DNA of 64,000 nt from Chloroflexi bacterium OLB14 (GTDB lineage Bacteria; Chloroflexota; Anaerolineae; Anaerolineales; Villigracilaceae): positions 26,677 through 90,676 of the forward strand of contig LMZR01000049.1 in the NCBI GenBank assembly GCA_001567105.1. Reading direction: 5' to 3'. Under the pieces are notes generated by a model. That model was not told the DNA's origin. It saw nothing but the letters and a program-made list of their open reading frames with translations, and did not search any database. Positions 16,613 to 24,831 of the stretch are shown here, piece by piece. The translations under genes and the position numbers were made by a program. Every line of letters begins with the position of its first letter. The stretch's first letter is position 1.

Positions 16613-16659
16613 GATTTTAATAAGTTTTGTAGAGCAAGATAATATCTTGCTCTACCTTT

Positions 16660-19214
16660 TTATTCTGCCCCAAAAGCAGGCAGTTCAAACGACTCGCCAC
16701 CTGCTTGGACGATGTAGTAGGGCATCCACGCTACACCAAAGATGTTGACATATACATCTGTTTTCTTGGGTTTGATAGCTACTTCATCAAATTCAGAGAC
16801 GATGCTTCCCCAGCGTTTGTTAATTTCACTTTCTAAAGAATCTCGTTCGCGTTCTAAGCTTTCTAACTCATTAGATAAACGCGCAATAGTTTCTTGGGAT
16901 TCTTGCACTTGGGCTTTGGCGCTTTGAGCAAGGCGATGTTTGGTGAATTGTGTGGTAACACTTTTCTTGCGAGTTAAGCCAAACAGCTGGCGCCGAGTTC
17001 TGCTAAATTGGCATACGATTCAATATTGCGATTTTGCAATTCGGCTTGGTCTTCTCGTAATTCACTTTCTTCACGCCCTAGTTTTTGTTCCAGTGTTTTT
17101 ATTTTTCTTTCAATTGATGCTGTTTTCTTTTCAATTTCAGCATCACAGGCTTCACGGGCGGCATCGGCGCATTGTTTCATAAAATCTGCGGCAGTGACAT
17201 CTGGACCTGCAAAGATTTTCAATTTTGCATTAGAGCGAGCAATGACTTCTGAATTTCTGAAAACCCAGTCTGTAAAATCTTTTTGTAATGAAGCTAATAA
17301 CTTTGATTCATTAAGTGGTGGCTCAATAGAAGCATAACGAGCAGAATCCACTGGCAGGGTGCCAATTTTATCTAACGATGGACCTGCATAAGGGAATTCA
17401 TCCCAACGCACAATGCCACGCCGATCTAAAGTAGTGACCAAAGCAGATTTCGTCATTTCAGTATCTACGTTAAATTTTCTATCTAAGATTCGGATTTGTG
17501 CCGAAGCGAGCAACACAGGTCGGTAAACTGTACCTTGAATTGAACCACCATACGATTGTGTTCGTTTCGCGGCTTGTAGTGCTTCGCTCAAACTATAATT
17601 TTGGGGCAAATAATATTCACGCACGCCAGCAGGCACAGGTGGTTTTGTAGAAGTAGCGCCATTTGTTTTGCTAACCATAGTTGAGGGTTTGCCATTTGTT
17701 TCAAGTACAGATGTCGGCACAGAAATAGGTTGCACATGGTCAACAGGTGGTTTTTGTTTGGGTAAAGAATCAAGTACAGGTGCAGAAACAATTTGAGGCT
17801 TAGTCTGAGGCGTTGATTTCGCTCCAACCAAAGCATTTAGATCAGGAATCTGCTGACGAGTCATTGGTCCTGCCAAGAAGTTCATCACCCAACGTGTTTG
17901 AAGTAATACAGGTTCTTTTTCGTTAACATTATTCATCACGAAAACTCGTTTGCCAAGTGATGAAATTAATTTATCCATTTGTGCGCGAGGGATGCCGCCT
18001 GCTAAACTTTCGAGACCATCGAGCAGACGATTCTTGTCACGTTCGGTTTGCAGTTTGCCAATGAACCATGTGCCTGTGTTGGAAAGTGCTTTGTAATCCA
18101 TATCAACAGGGTTTTGGGTAGCAAGCAAAAGACCCAAGCCAAATGCGCGTGCTTGCTTTAACATGCGAAGTAATGGTTGTTTGGATGGTGGATTTGCAGT
18201 TGGAGGAAGATAGCCATAAATTTCATCCATGTATAACAATGCGCGTAATGATGTTGACCCTTTTTGTGTACGCATCCATGTTTCTACTGCTGAAAGAAGT
18301 AATGTAGTGAAGAACATTCTTTCACCATCTGAAAGATGTGCTAAATAAAAAATGCTATGGCGTGGCGTGCCTTGTGGTGTAAATAATAAAGATTGAATAT
18401 CTAACGATTGACCTTCACGCCAAGCCTCAAAAGCAGGCGATGCTAGAATGTTGTTGACCACCATGGCTAGTTCCATGCGATCTTTTTGTGGGAAGAATGT
18501 ATCTACTGAAAATGCGCCAAGTTTCTCGAATGGCGGGCTTTGAATTTGTAAAATTAATTCTTCAAGTTCGATATCTTGTTTATTACTCCAATGTGTTTCA
18601 AAAATATTGGAGAGCAAAATATGTTCGCGTGAACGAATTGGATCTAAATCATTCATGCCGACTAAACCAAGCAAAGCGGTAACTGTGCTTGAGATTCTTT
18701 CACGCAATACTTCACGGTTTGTTTCCCAATCTAAATCTGGTGCGGCAAGAGAAGATAAAACACTGACGGGAATGCCTGCATTAGTACCTGGTGTATAGAT
18801 TGCAAAGTCCACTGCATTTTTCAAATCCATAATACGGGCTTGATCCATGCCCCACTCTTCAATTCCTTTTTTCCAAGAAGAAGCGGCTTCTTCTGCGGCT
18901 TTTTCTGGCGTTGTGCCAGCACGGCGCACAACTTCGGGGTCTATCCATGGTTGAAAATCGCTTGGCAATAACTCGGGAAAATGCAAAAGTAAATTTGTTA
19001 AATCGCCTTTAGGGTCAATGATAATTGCAGGGATTCCATTTAGGGCGGCTTCTTCAAGCAAAGCAATGCACAAACCTGTTTTACCCGAGCCTGTCATACC
19101 TGTCACAACAGCATGGGTTGTTAAATCTGCCGAATCATATTCTAATGTTTTGTTTGTTAGCTTTGAAATTTGAGGGTCAAACAATTTTCCGAGATAAAAA
19201 GTAGAATCTGCCAT
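16660..19214 (-). CDS. HerA-like P-loop ATPase, helicase/translocase type (frame break near 16992)
   Basis: A protein of about 850 residues once the frame break is bridged. The N-terminus has Walker A VTGMTGSGKTGLCIALLEEA and the IIDPKGDL motif of HerA/FtsK-like ATPases. Walker B is LLYMDEIYGYLP (about residue 345), and LLLATQNPVDMDYKAL is the sensor region. Residues about 545-640 include a YYLPQNYS segment. The C-terminal third is a long coiled coil (about 690-800), followed by a final beta segment ending FELPAFGAE. One base is missing around 16990-16995; restoring it joins AELG to RQLFGLTRKKS and continues the coiled coil. It probably acts in DNA processing; no NurA partner is visible nearby. 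Confidence 0.8.
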
Positions 19215-19305
19215 GAAGGTCTCCTATATTTAAATTAGAACGGGCGTGCTAGTGGTCTAAATTTAATCTATTTTATGCCAAAAGGCAAATTAATTTGACA
19301 ACAAA

Positions 19306-19352
19306 CCATAGACGATGGACAATAAAATCGTCAGCGGTCTATTGTCTATCGG
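19306..19352. repeat. GACAATAGACCATAG-type repeat, family C
   Basis: Imperfect inverted copies of ACCATAGACGATGGACAAT and TCTATTGTC lie just downstream of the phospholipase gene. Related elements lie at 22095-22149 and inside prmC (54917-54981). Confidence 0.6.
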
Positions 19353-20438
19353 CTATTTTGCTTGCTCATACACGCGTTGAAATTCAGCAATAAACAGCTT
19401 GGCAATATCTTCATTGTAAATCACCAGCAAAGTTTCATCGTTTCTTGTTTCGGCAGAATTTGTAAAATTATATGAGCCTGTAATCACAATACTTTCATCA
19501 ATGACAATAGTTTTATGATGCATCTGCCCTGCATTTCCATCACGATAAACATCCAAACCTGCCTGACGAAACGCATCAAACTCCGTGCCGATATTTGATT
19601 CTACTTGTTCATCGTCCATCACGCCTGCAACAGTGACTCCCTCCCTCGCACGTTCACGCACAGCATCTCCAATTTCATCAGCAGTAAAGGAAAATGCCAT
19701 AAAGTAAAGGCTTTCATTTGCCATGCTAATTATATTCACAAGGGTTGGCTGTATTTCATCATCTGGTGAGAAGTATGTTTCAATCTTTATTCCATCTACA
19801 CTTAGGCTAGGGTTTGGCGTTTCTGCTAAAACAGAATCACCAAACAAATCGTCATTAAACATTTCTTCAAATTCTTTACTAAAGTTTTCTGCAATCTTCA
19901 CAGAGCGAATTCGCATGACAACATTATTATCCTCATACGTTCCCGAATCTGTAAAATTCATTGAACCTGTCCACACCTCAGATTCATCAATGACAATAAA
20001 TTTATTGTGCATCAAGCCTTCGCGCCTGTCACCTAAAATGGGAATACCAGCATCTTTCAAAATTTGTGGGTCAGTGCGTTCTAAATTATCACTTTCCATC
20101 ACCATGCGAACTCGTACACCACGGTCATGTGCGTTGAGCAAAGCATTTCGCACACTGTTCAAACTCAAACTATAAATAGCAACATCCACGCTTAATTTAG
20201 CAGAGTCAATAGCATTTGCCAGAAATTGATCAATACCGCCAGTTTCCTGGGCAGATAATGAACTACTAGGATTCGTAAAATAAACTTCAATAGAACCCAT
20301 ACTATAACCATAACCTGCGGGGATTTGAATCTCCGTCAGTGAAGATGAAGGTTGAGTTGCAGAATCAATTATCGGCTGAGTGGGAGGCGTACATCCTATC
20401 AATAACATCATCAAAAAGAAAGATATAAATTTTTTCAT
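19353..20438 (-). CDS. Phospholipase D-like lipoprotein (two HKD motifs)
   Basis: A 361-residue lipoprotein with lipobox LIGC (Cys 16). Two PLD half-sites are clear: HNKFIVIDESEVWTGSMNF near residue 155 and HHKTIVIDESIVITGSYNF near residue 315. Each has the H-x-K-x4-D core. The arrangement matches bacterial PLD-family nucleases or phosphodiesterases (PLDc_2), which act on phospholipids or DNA; anchoring outside the membrane favours an extracellular role. ATG 20438 is taken because it starts the signal peptide, while an open frame upstream runs into repeat DNA. Divergent to murJ. Confidence 0.87.
   Translation of the reverse strand: MKKFISFFLMMLLIGCTPPTQPIIDSATQPSSSLTEIQIPAGYGYSMGSIEVYFTNPSSSLSAQETGGIDQFLANAIDSAKLSVDVAIYSLSLNSVRNALLNAHDRGVRVRMVMESDNLERTDPQILKDAGIPILGDRREGLMHNKFIVIDESEVWTGSMNFTDSGTYEDNNVVMRIRSVKIAENFSKEFEEMFNDDLFGDSVLAETPNPSLSVDGIKIETYFSPDDEIQPTLVNIISMANESLYFMAFSFTADEIGDAVRERAREGVTVAGVMDDEQVESNIGTEFDAFRQAGLDVYRDGNAGQMHHKTIVIDESIVITGSYNFTNSAETRNDETLLVIYNEDIAKLFIAEFQRVYEQAK
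20359..20389. repeat. Short dispersed motif (copy 3 of 3), coding
   Basis: GCAGAATCAATTATCGGCTG followed by AGTGGGAGGCG. It lies within the phospholipase lipoprotein gene just after the lipobox, where its complement encodes PTQPIIDSA. Confidence 0.5.
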
Positions 20439-20450
20439 AGGTTGATTATA

Positions 20451-20511
20451 AACGTCCCGCAGGTTTCTTATAAAGTTATAATCACAAATTAAACCTGCGA
20501 GACGGTACGTT
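20451..20511. repeat. CGTCCCGCAGGTT palindromic repeat, family D (copy 1)
   Basis: AACGTCCCGCAGGTTT pairs imperfectly with AAACCTGCGAGACGGTACGTT across a 29-base AT-rich centre. It lies between the divergent phospholipase and murJ starts. A second copy is at 56196-56254. Confidence 0.8.
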
Positions 20512-20523
20512 ATAATTTTATAC

Positions 20524-22119
20524 ATGTCAAACTCAAATCAACAAATCGCTCGCGCCGCAGGGACAGTGATGTTCGCAATTTTATTGGGTCAAATCACAGG
20601 TTTGATTCGCGGCGTGTTAGTGGCACAAACTTTTGGCGCATCACCCGAACTCGATTCTTTTTTCGCCGCCAATCGCGTTAGCGAAACTTTATTTTTATTA
20701 GTGGCAGGCGGCGCATTGGGATCGGCATTTATTCCAACGTTCACAGGCTTGTTAGCAAAAGATGAAAAATTTTCGGCTTGGCGTTTAGCCAGTTCGATTG
20801 CCAACGTCATTGACTTTGATTTTGATTTTATTAGCATTGCTAATTGGATTTTTGCCCCACAAATTGTACGCTTCGCACTTGCGCCAGGCTTGGCAACTGA
20901 CCCTCAACTTTTTTCATTAACTGTGACATTGTTACGCATTCAACTTATCTCTGCCGTGTTATTTGGTCTCGGTGGATTAATTGTTGGCATATTAAACGCG
21001 CATCAAATATTTTTGATTCCTGCATTAACGCCTGCCTTATATCAACTTGGAATTATTTTTGGCGTTTTATTTTTATCACCATCACTTGGGATTTATGGAC
21101 TCGCTTGGGGCGTTGTGCTTGGCGCGGTTTTTTATTTAATCGTTCAACTACCTTCATTACTTAAAGTTTTTAAGAATTACGCATCACGCATTACGCTTCA
21201 AACTTTATTTGATTTTCAAGATTCGAACTTCAAACAAGTGATTCTATTAATGGGTCCTCGTCTGCTAGGCGTGGCAGTTGTGCAATTAAATTTCTGGGTC
21301 AATACTTGGTTGGCATCACAAATGCAAAGCGGAAGTGTGACAGGTTTGTATTACGGATTTTCGTTAATGATCATGGCGCAAGCCATAATTGCCCAATCCG
21401 TTGCTATTGCGGCTATGCCAACTTTTTCAGCACAACATGCGTTGGGGAAACAAGATGAAATGCGTTCATCATTGGCTTCATCATTACGCGGAATTATTTT
21501 GTTAGCATTACCTGCTAGCGTGGGTTTGATTCTTTTACGTCAGCCGATTATTTCACTGTTATATCAACGCGGTGAGTTTGACTCACATTCTGTACAACTT
21601 GTCTCTTGGGCTTTGCTTTGGTATGCAGTTGGGCTGGTTGGTCACTCCATCATGGAAGTGTTGACTCGTGCCTTCTATGCTCAACACGATACAAAAACGC
21701 CAGTCATCATCGGCGTAATTGCTATGGGATTAAATGTCTTATTTAGTGTTTTATTTTCAAGATGGTTTGAATCTATTGGGTGGCTTCCACTTGGTGGGCT
21801 GGCATTAGCAAATTCATTTGCAACTGCTATTGAAGCAACTGCCTTATTCATCGTCATGCGTAAACGATTAAATGGTATTGAAGGAAATCATATTCTGCGC
21901 GGAGCAATTCCTTCATTTATCTCTGCCATTGGAATGTCACTTGCGTTATTTGGTTTATTATCAATTGGAAAAAATATCAGCGTATGGATTCTTGTCCCTG
22001 CTGGTGTTGTGGTTGGCGGAATTGTTTATTTTGCAATTTTATTCATTTTACGAGTGCCAGAGTTAAATTATATTATCAGTAGTGTAATGAAAAGATTGAC
22101 AATAGATCGCAGACAATAG
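20524..22119 (+). CDS. murJ: Lipid II flippase MurJ
   Basis: A 531-residue MOP-superfamily membrane protein with about 14 helices that moves lipid II across the membrane for peptidoglycan synthesis. Family marks are GQITGLIRGVLVAQTFGAS, FFAANRVSETLFLLVAGGAL and MGPRLLGVAVVQLNFWVNT. Residues 94-107 read NVIDFDFDFISIAN, which is not a membrane helix. The same bases one frame over read LTLILILLALL, so an extra base near 20808 and a lost base near 20843 very probably scramble one helix. Residues about 219-225 (NYASRIT) come from an ACGCATCACGCATTACG repeat. Confidence 0.93.
   Translation: MSNSNQQIARAAGTVMFAILLGQITGLIRGVLVAQTFGASPELDSFFAANRVSETLFLLVAGGALGSAFIPTFTGLLAKDEKFSAWRLASSIANVIDFDFDFISIANWIFAPQIVRFALAPGLATDPQLFSLTVTLLRIQLISAVLFGLGGLIVGILNAHQIFLIPALTPALYQLGIIFGVLFLSPSLGIYGLAWGVVLGAVFYLIVQLPSLLKVFKNYASRITLQTLFDFQDSNFKQVILLMGPRLLGVAVVQLNFWVNTWLASQMQSGSVTGLYYGFSLMIMAQAIIAQSVAIAAMPTFSAQHALGKQDEMRSSLASSLRGIILLALPASVGLILLRQPIISLLYQRGEFDSHSVQLVSWALLWYAVGLVGHSIMEVLTRAFYAQHDTKTPVIIGVIAMGLNVLFSVLFSRWFESIGWLPLGGLALANSFATAIEATALFIVMRKRLNGIEGNHILRGAIPSFISAIGMSLALFGLLSIGKNISVWILVPAGVVVGGIVYFAILFILRVPELNYIISSVMKRLTIDRRQ
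21178..21198. repeat. ATTACGCATCACGCATTACG repeat inside murJ, family E
   Basis: A 21-base stretch identical in type to intergenic elements at 24191-24260 and 48001-48042. It is read in frame within a cytoplasmic loop of MurJ. Confidence 0.55.
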
Positions 22120-22149
22120 ACCATAGTCAATCGTCTATGGTCTATTGTC
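22095..22149. terminator. Hairpin of family C between convergent genes
   Basis: GACAATAGACCATAG (22112-22126) pairs perfectly with CTATGGTCTATTGTC (22135-22149), and a direct partial copy GACAATAGATCGC precedes it. It lies between the ends of murJ and the DUF212 gene. There is no long T run, so termination strength is uncertain. Confidence 0.6.
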
Positions 22150-22153
22150 CAAT

Positions 22154-22606
22154 TTATTTCCAAACCATAAACTGCACAATTGCAACTAAGAAACCCAAAA
22201 TAATTCCACCCACCACTTCTAACGGCGTGTGACCAATCACTTCTTTTAATTCGTTTTCATCCCAAATATGCCCCTTCAATAATTCTTCAAACAACACGTT
22301 AATTCTTTCGGCTTGCATACCTGCTTGCCTACGCACGCCAGCGGCATCGTGTGCAATAATCATCGTCACAGCTACAGCAATGCCAAACAGCGGATTATCA
22401 AATCCATGATACAAACCAACTGCTAATGTGCCCGCTACCATCAAAGCTGTATGTGATGATGGCATTCCGCCCGCCGCAAGAAACATCGTCCATAACCAGC
22501 GCCGTGAGCGCAAATATTCTGAGGGAATTTTTAATGCTTGTGCTAGCAACCAAGCAATCAATACGGCTATCAAAACTTTATTTTCAAAAATTGCTAACCA
22601 ATTCAT
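22154..22606 (-). CDS. DUF212 membrane protein (PAP2/haloperoxidase-related)
   Basis: A 150-residue protein with three to four hydrophobic segments and the diagnostic GGMPSSHTA motif plus HDAAGVRRQAGMQA, as in the YuiD family. These resemble the active-site signature of PAP2-type acid phosphatases, and an action on undecaprenyl or other lipid phosphates has been suggested for the family but is not established. Its start overlaps the xseB stop by four bases (ATGA), so it is translated with xseB and probably belongs to the xseA-xseB operon. Confidence 0.88.
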   Translation of the reverse strand: MNWLAIFENKVLIAVLIAWLLAQALKIPSEYLRSRRWLWTMFLAAGGMPSSHTALMVAGTLAVGLYHGFDNPLFGIAVAVTMIIAHDAAGVRRQAGMQAERINVLFEELLKGHIWDENELKEVIGHTPLEVVGGIILGFLVAIVQFMVWK

Positions 22607-22851
22607 TCTGATTCCTCTTCAAAATTGACTAACGAGTCACCAACAATTTTTTGGATTTTTAATTGAGCCGATTCTAATTCCGCGCCACATTTTTTGATTA
22701 ACGCCTGCCCACGTTCAAACAACCTCATCGCTTCTTCTAATGACTTTTGGTCTGTTTCTAGCACCTCAACAATTGACTCCAATTCAGCCAGTGCTTCTTC
22801 ATAAGTGAGGTCTTCGATGGATTTTTGCGTTGCCGATTTTGTCTTTGCCAT
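22603..22851 (-). CDS. xseB: Exodeoxyribonuclease VII small subunit
   Basis: An 82-residue helical protein with the family core LTYEEALAELESIVEVLE and SLEEAMRLFERGQALIKKC. It associates with XseA to form exonuclease VII, which degrades single-stranded DNA to oligonucleotides. Downstream of xseA by about 100 bases and overlapping the next gene. Confidence 0.95.
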   Translation of the reverse strand: MAKTKSATQKSIEDLTYEEALAELESIVEVLETDQKSLEEAMRLFERGQALIKKCGAELESAQLKIQKIVGDSLVNFEEESE

Positions 22852-22950
22852 ATTTGCTCCAATTTATTACTATGTCATCCTACGGGATTTGTTTTACCTA
22901 TTTCAAAATCTATAATCATTACATCCCTACGGGATTACTAAATTTACGAA

Positions 22951-24153
22951 TTACGAATTACGTTTTACCTCAAACTCTCCATCGCTGACTCGCACGTTCA
23001 AATCACCTTTGGCTTGCGAAACTTTGGACACAACCAAGCCATCATCTTTGCGGGTGATGATAGCATATCCACGAGATAAAATGCCTTCAGGGTTCAACGA
23101 TTGCAAGCGCTTTGATATTCCATCTACGTTGGAGGTATGCAATTGGATGCGATGAATCAGTGAGGAATACGCTCGCCTTGAAAGTTCATCAAGGTTTTGA
23201 TATTCAGATTCGATTCTTCTTTCGGGCGAATTATATTTGAGGCGCGAAGCAAAAGTTAAAATAAAATTCTTTTGCTCAGCCAACAAGTTCAAGGTCAGAT
23301 TAATGAGGCGTGATTTGTAATCCATAAGTTGTAATTGCAAATCATCTAATGTGATTTGAGTCGCAAGTTCAGCAGCGGCAGTTGGAGTCGCGGCGCGTAA
23401 ATCGGCAGCGAAATCTGTCAGCGTAAAATCAGTTTCGTGACCAACACCCGAAATCGTTGGCGTTTTTGAATTTGCAACGGCGCGCACAACACGTTCATCA
23501 TTGAAAGCCCATAAATCTTCAATTGAACCACCACCACGCGCAATGATAATTACATCTGGTGAATTTTTATTTAACGATTCAATTGCATGGACAATAGCAG
23601 GCGGCGCGTCACTACCTTGCACAAGTGACGGCGCGAGAATTATTTTTGTTAACGGCAAACGCCGCCGAATTGTATTTAACATATCACGCAACGCCGCACC
23701 TGTTTGTGATGTGACAATACCAATTAATTTTGGCAATTGCGGAATTGCACGTTTGTTTTGTGGATTAAATAAACCTTCGGCTTCAAGCATAGATTTAAGC
23801 CGTAAAAATTCTTGATATAACGCGCCTTCACCTTTGGCTTGAATTTGATTGGCAACCAATTGATATTGCCCCTGTGGTTCATACACTGCGATTTTTCCAT
23901 GCGCTTCAATTGCCATGCCATCTTGCAAATTGATTCTTAATCGCATGGCATCGGTTTTCCACATCACACAACGTAATGAAGCATTTTTATCTTTAAGCGT
24001 AAAATAAATATGCCCAGAATTTGGTTTTGATAAATTTGAAATCTCTCCACTGACCCACACATCTTGCAATTCAGAATCATTCTCTATAAGCTTGCGGATG
24101 TGAAATGTGAGTTGAGAAACTGTCAGCGTGGAAGAAAAAAGGTTGGGTTGCAT
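22951..24153 (-). CDS. xseA: Exodeoxyribonuclease VII large subunit
   Basis: A 400-residue catalytic subunit. The N-terminal OB domain has DVWVSGEISNLSKPNSGHIY and LRCVMWK. The catalytic domain has IGIVTSQTGAALRDMLNTI, ARGGGSIEDLWAFNDE and SGVGHETDFTLTDFAAD, then a long coiled coil. The last residues (VKRNS-stop) are encoded by an ACGAATTACG repeat present at the 3' end, so the tail was probably remodelled by repeat DNA. Works with the downstream xseB. Confidence 0.96.
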   Translation of the reverse strand: MQPNLFSSTLTVSQLTFHIRKLIENDSELQDVWVSGEISNLSKPNSGHIYFTLKDKNASLRCVMWKTDAMRLRINLQDGMAIEAHGKIAVYEPQGQYQLVANQIQAKGEGALYQEFLRLKSMLEAEGLFNPQNKRAIPQLPKLIGIVTSQTGAALRDMLNTIRRRLPLTKIILAPSLVQGSDAPPAIVHAIESLNKNSPDVIIIARGGGSIEDLWAFNDERVVRAVANSKTPTISGVGHETDFTLTDFAADLRAATPTAAAELATQITLDDLQLQLMDYKSRLINLTLNLLAEQKNFILTFASRLKYNSPERRIESEYQNLDELSRRAYSSLIHRIQLHTSNVDGISKRLQSLNPEGILSRGYAIITRKDDGLVVSKVSQAKGDLNVRVSDGEFEVKRNS

Positions 24154-24190
24154 TGGGTGAAGTATAAAGTGGAAAGTAGAAAGTGGAAAG

Positions 24191-24260
24191 TGGGAGAGCG
24201 TAATTCGTAATGCGTGATGCGTAATTTACGTTTTACGAATTACGCATTACGAAATTATCT
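24191..24260. repeat. ACGCATTACG inverted repeat, family E
   Basis: CGTAATTCGTAATGCGTGA and ACGTTTTACGAATTACGCA form an inverted pair between the divergent xseA and HIT genes. The same words recur at 48001-48042, in murJ and at the end of xseA. Confidence 0.75.
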
Positions 24261-24285
24261 TAATCGCCTATAATTAGACAAAACT

Positions 24286-24765
24286 ATGAATCACTTATGG
24301 TCACCGTGGCGTATGACATACATTGAAAATGCAAAAAACGAATCAGGCTGTGTGTTTTGTAATGCACAAGCCAAAGAAGATAACTCCGAAAATTTAATTG
24401 CCTTTCGGGGTAAATTTTCGTATGTGATATTAAATCGCTACCCTTACACGAGCGGACATTTAATGGTCATCCCCTTTGTGCATGAATCGAATTTAGAAAA
24501 ATTAAATCCTGAAACGCGCGCTGAAATGATGGAATTGACAAGTCAATGCACAACGATATTGAAAAATATTTATAAAACAGAATCATTCAACGTTGGCGTT
24601 AACATCGGTGAAGCGGCTGGAGCGGGCGTGTTAGGTCATGTGCATATTCATATTGTGCCACGTTGGGCTGGGGATACAAATTTTATGTCCACTGTTGGGG
24701 AGACGCGCGTATTACCCGAATCACTTGAAGAGACTTATAAAAGAGTCAAACAAGCATTTTCGTAG
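24286..24765 (+). CDS. HIT-family hydrolase/phosphorylase (AP4A-type)
   Basis: A 159-residue histidine-triad protein. The motif HVHIHIVPRW (about residues 118-127) holds the nucleophilic histidine. GCVFC near residue 21 begins a zinc-type site seen in AP4A phosphorylase-like HIT proteins, and LNRYPYTSGHLMVIP is the family's substrate strand. It would cleave dinucleoside polyphosphates or nucleoside phosphoramidates. It stands alone; its stop codon overlaps a GTAGGTCACG repeat. Confidence 0.9.
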   Translation: MNHLWSPWRMTYIENAKNESGCVFCNAQAKEDNSENLIAFRGKFSYVILNRYPYTSGHLMVIPFVHESNLEKLNPETRAEMMELTSQCTTILKNIYKTESFNVGVNIGEAAGAGVLGHVHIHIVPRWAGDTNFMSTVGETRVLPESLEETYKRVKQAFS

Positions 24766-24825
24766 GTCACGCTTTTAGCGTGATAGATAATTAATAATAT
24801 TCGTCACGTTACAAACGTGACCTAC
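24762..24825. repeat. GTAGGTCACG...CGTGACCTAC palindrome, family F (copy 1)
   Basis: Inverted arms GTAGGTCACGCTTTTAGCGTG and CGTCACGTTACAAACGTGACC-TAC surround an AT-rich centre. The left arm starts at the HIT stop codon. Copy 2 is at 55981-56064. Confidence 0.8.
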
Positions 24826-24831
24826 AATAAA

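Noticed and set aside
20800..20850. An acidic DFDFDF motif in MurJ as a new functional site
   Set aside because: The neighbouring frame gives a normal hydrophobic helix, so the motif is almost certainly a product of two indels.
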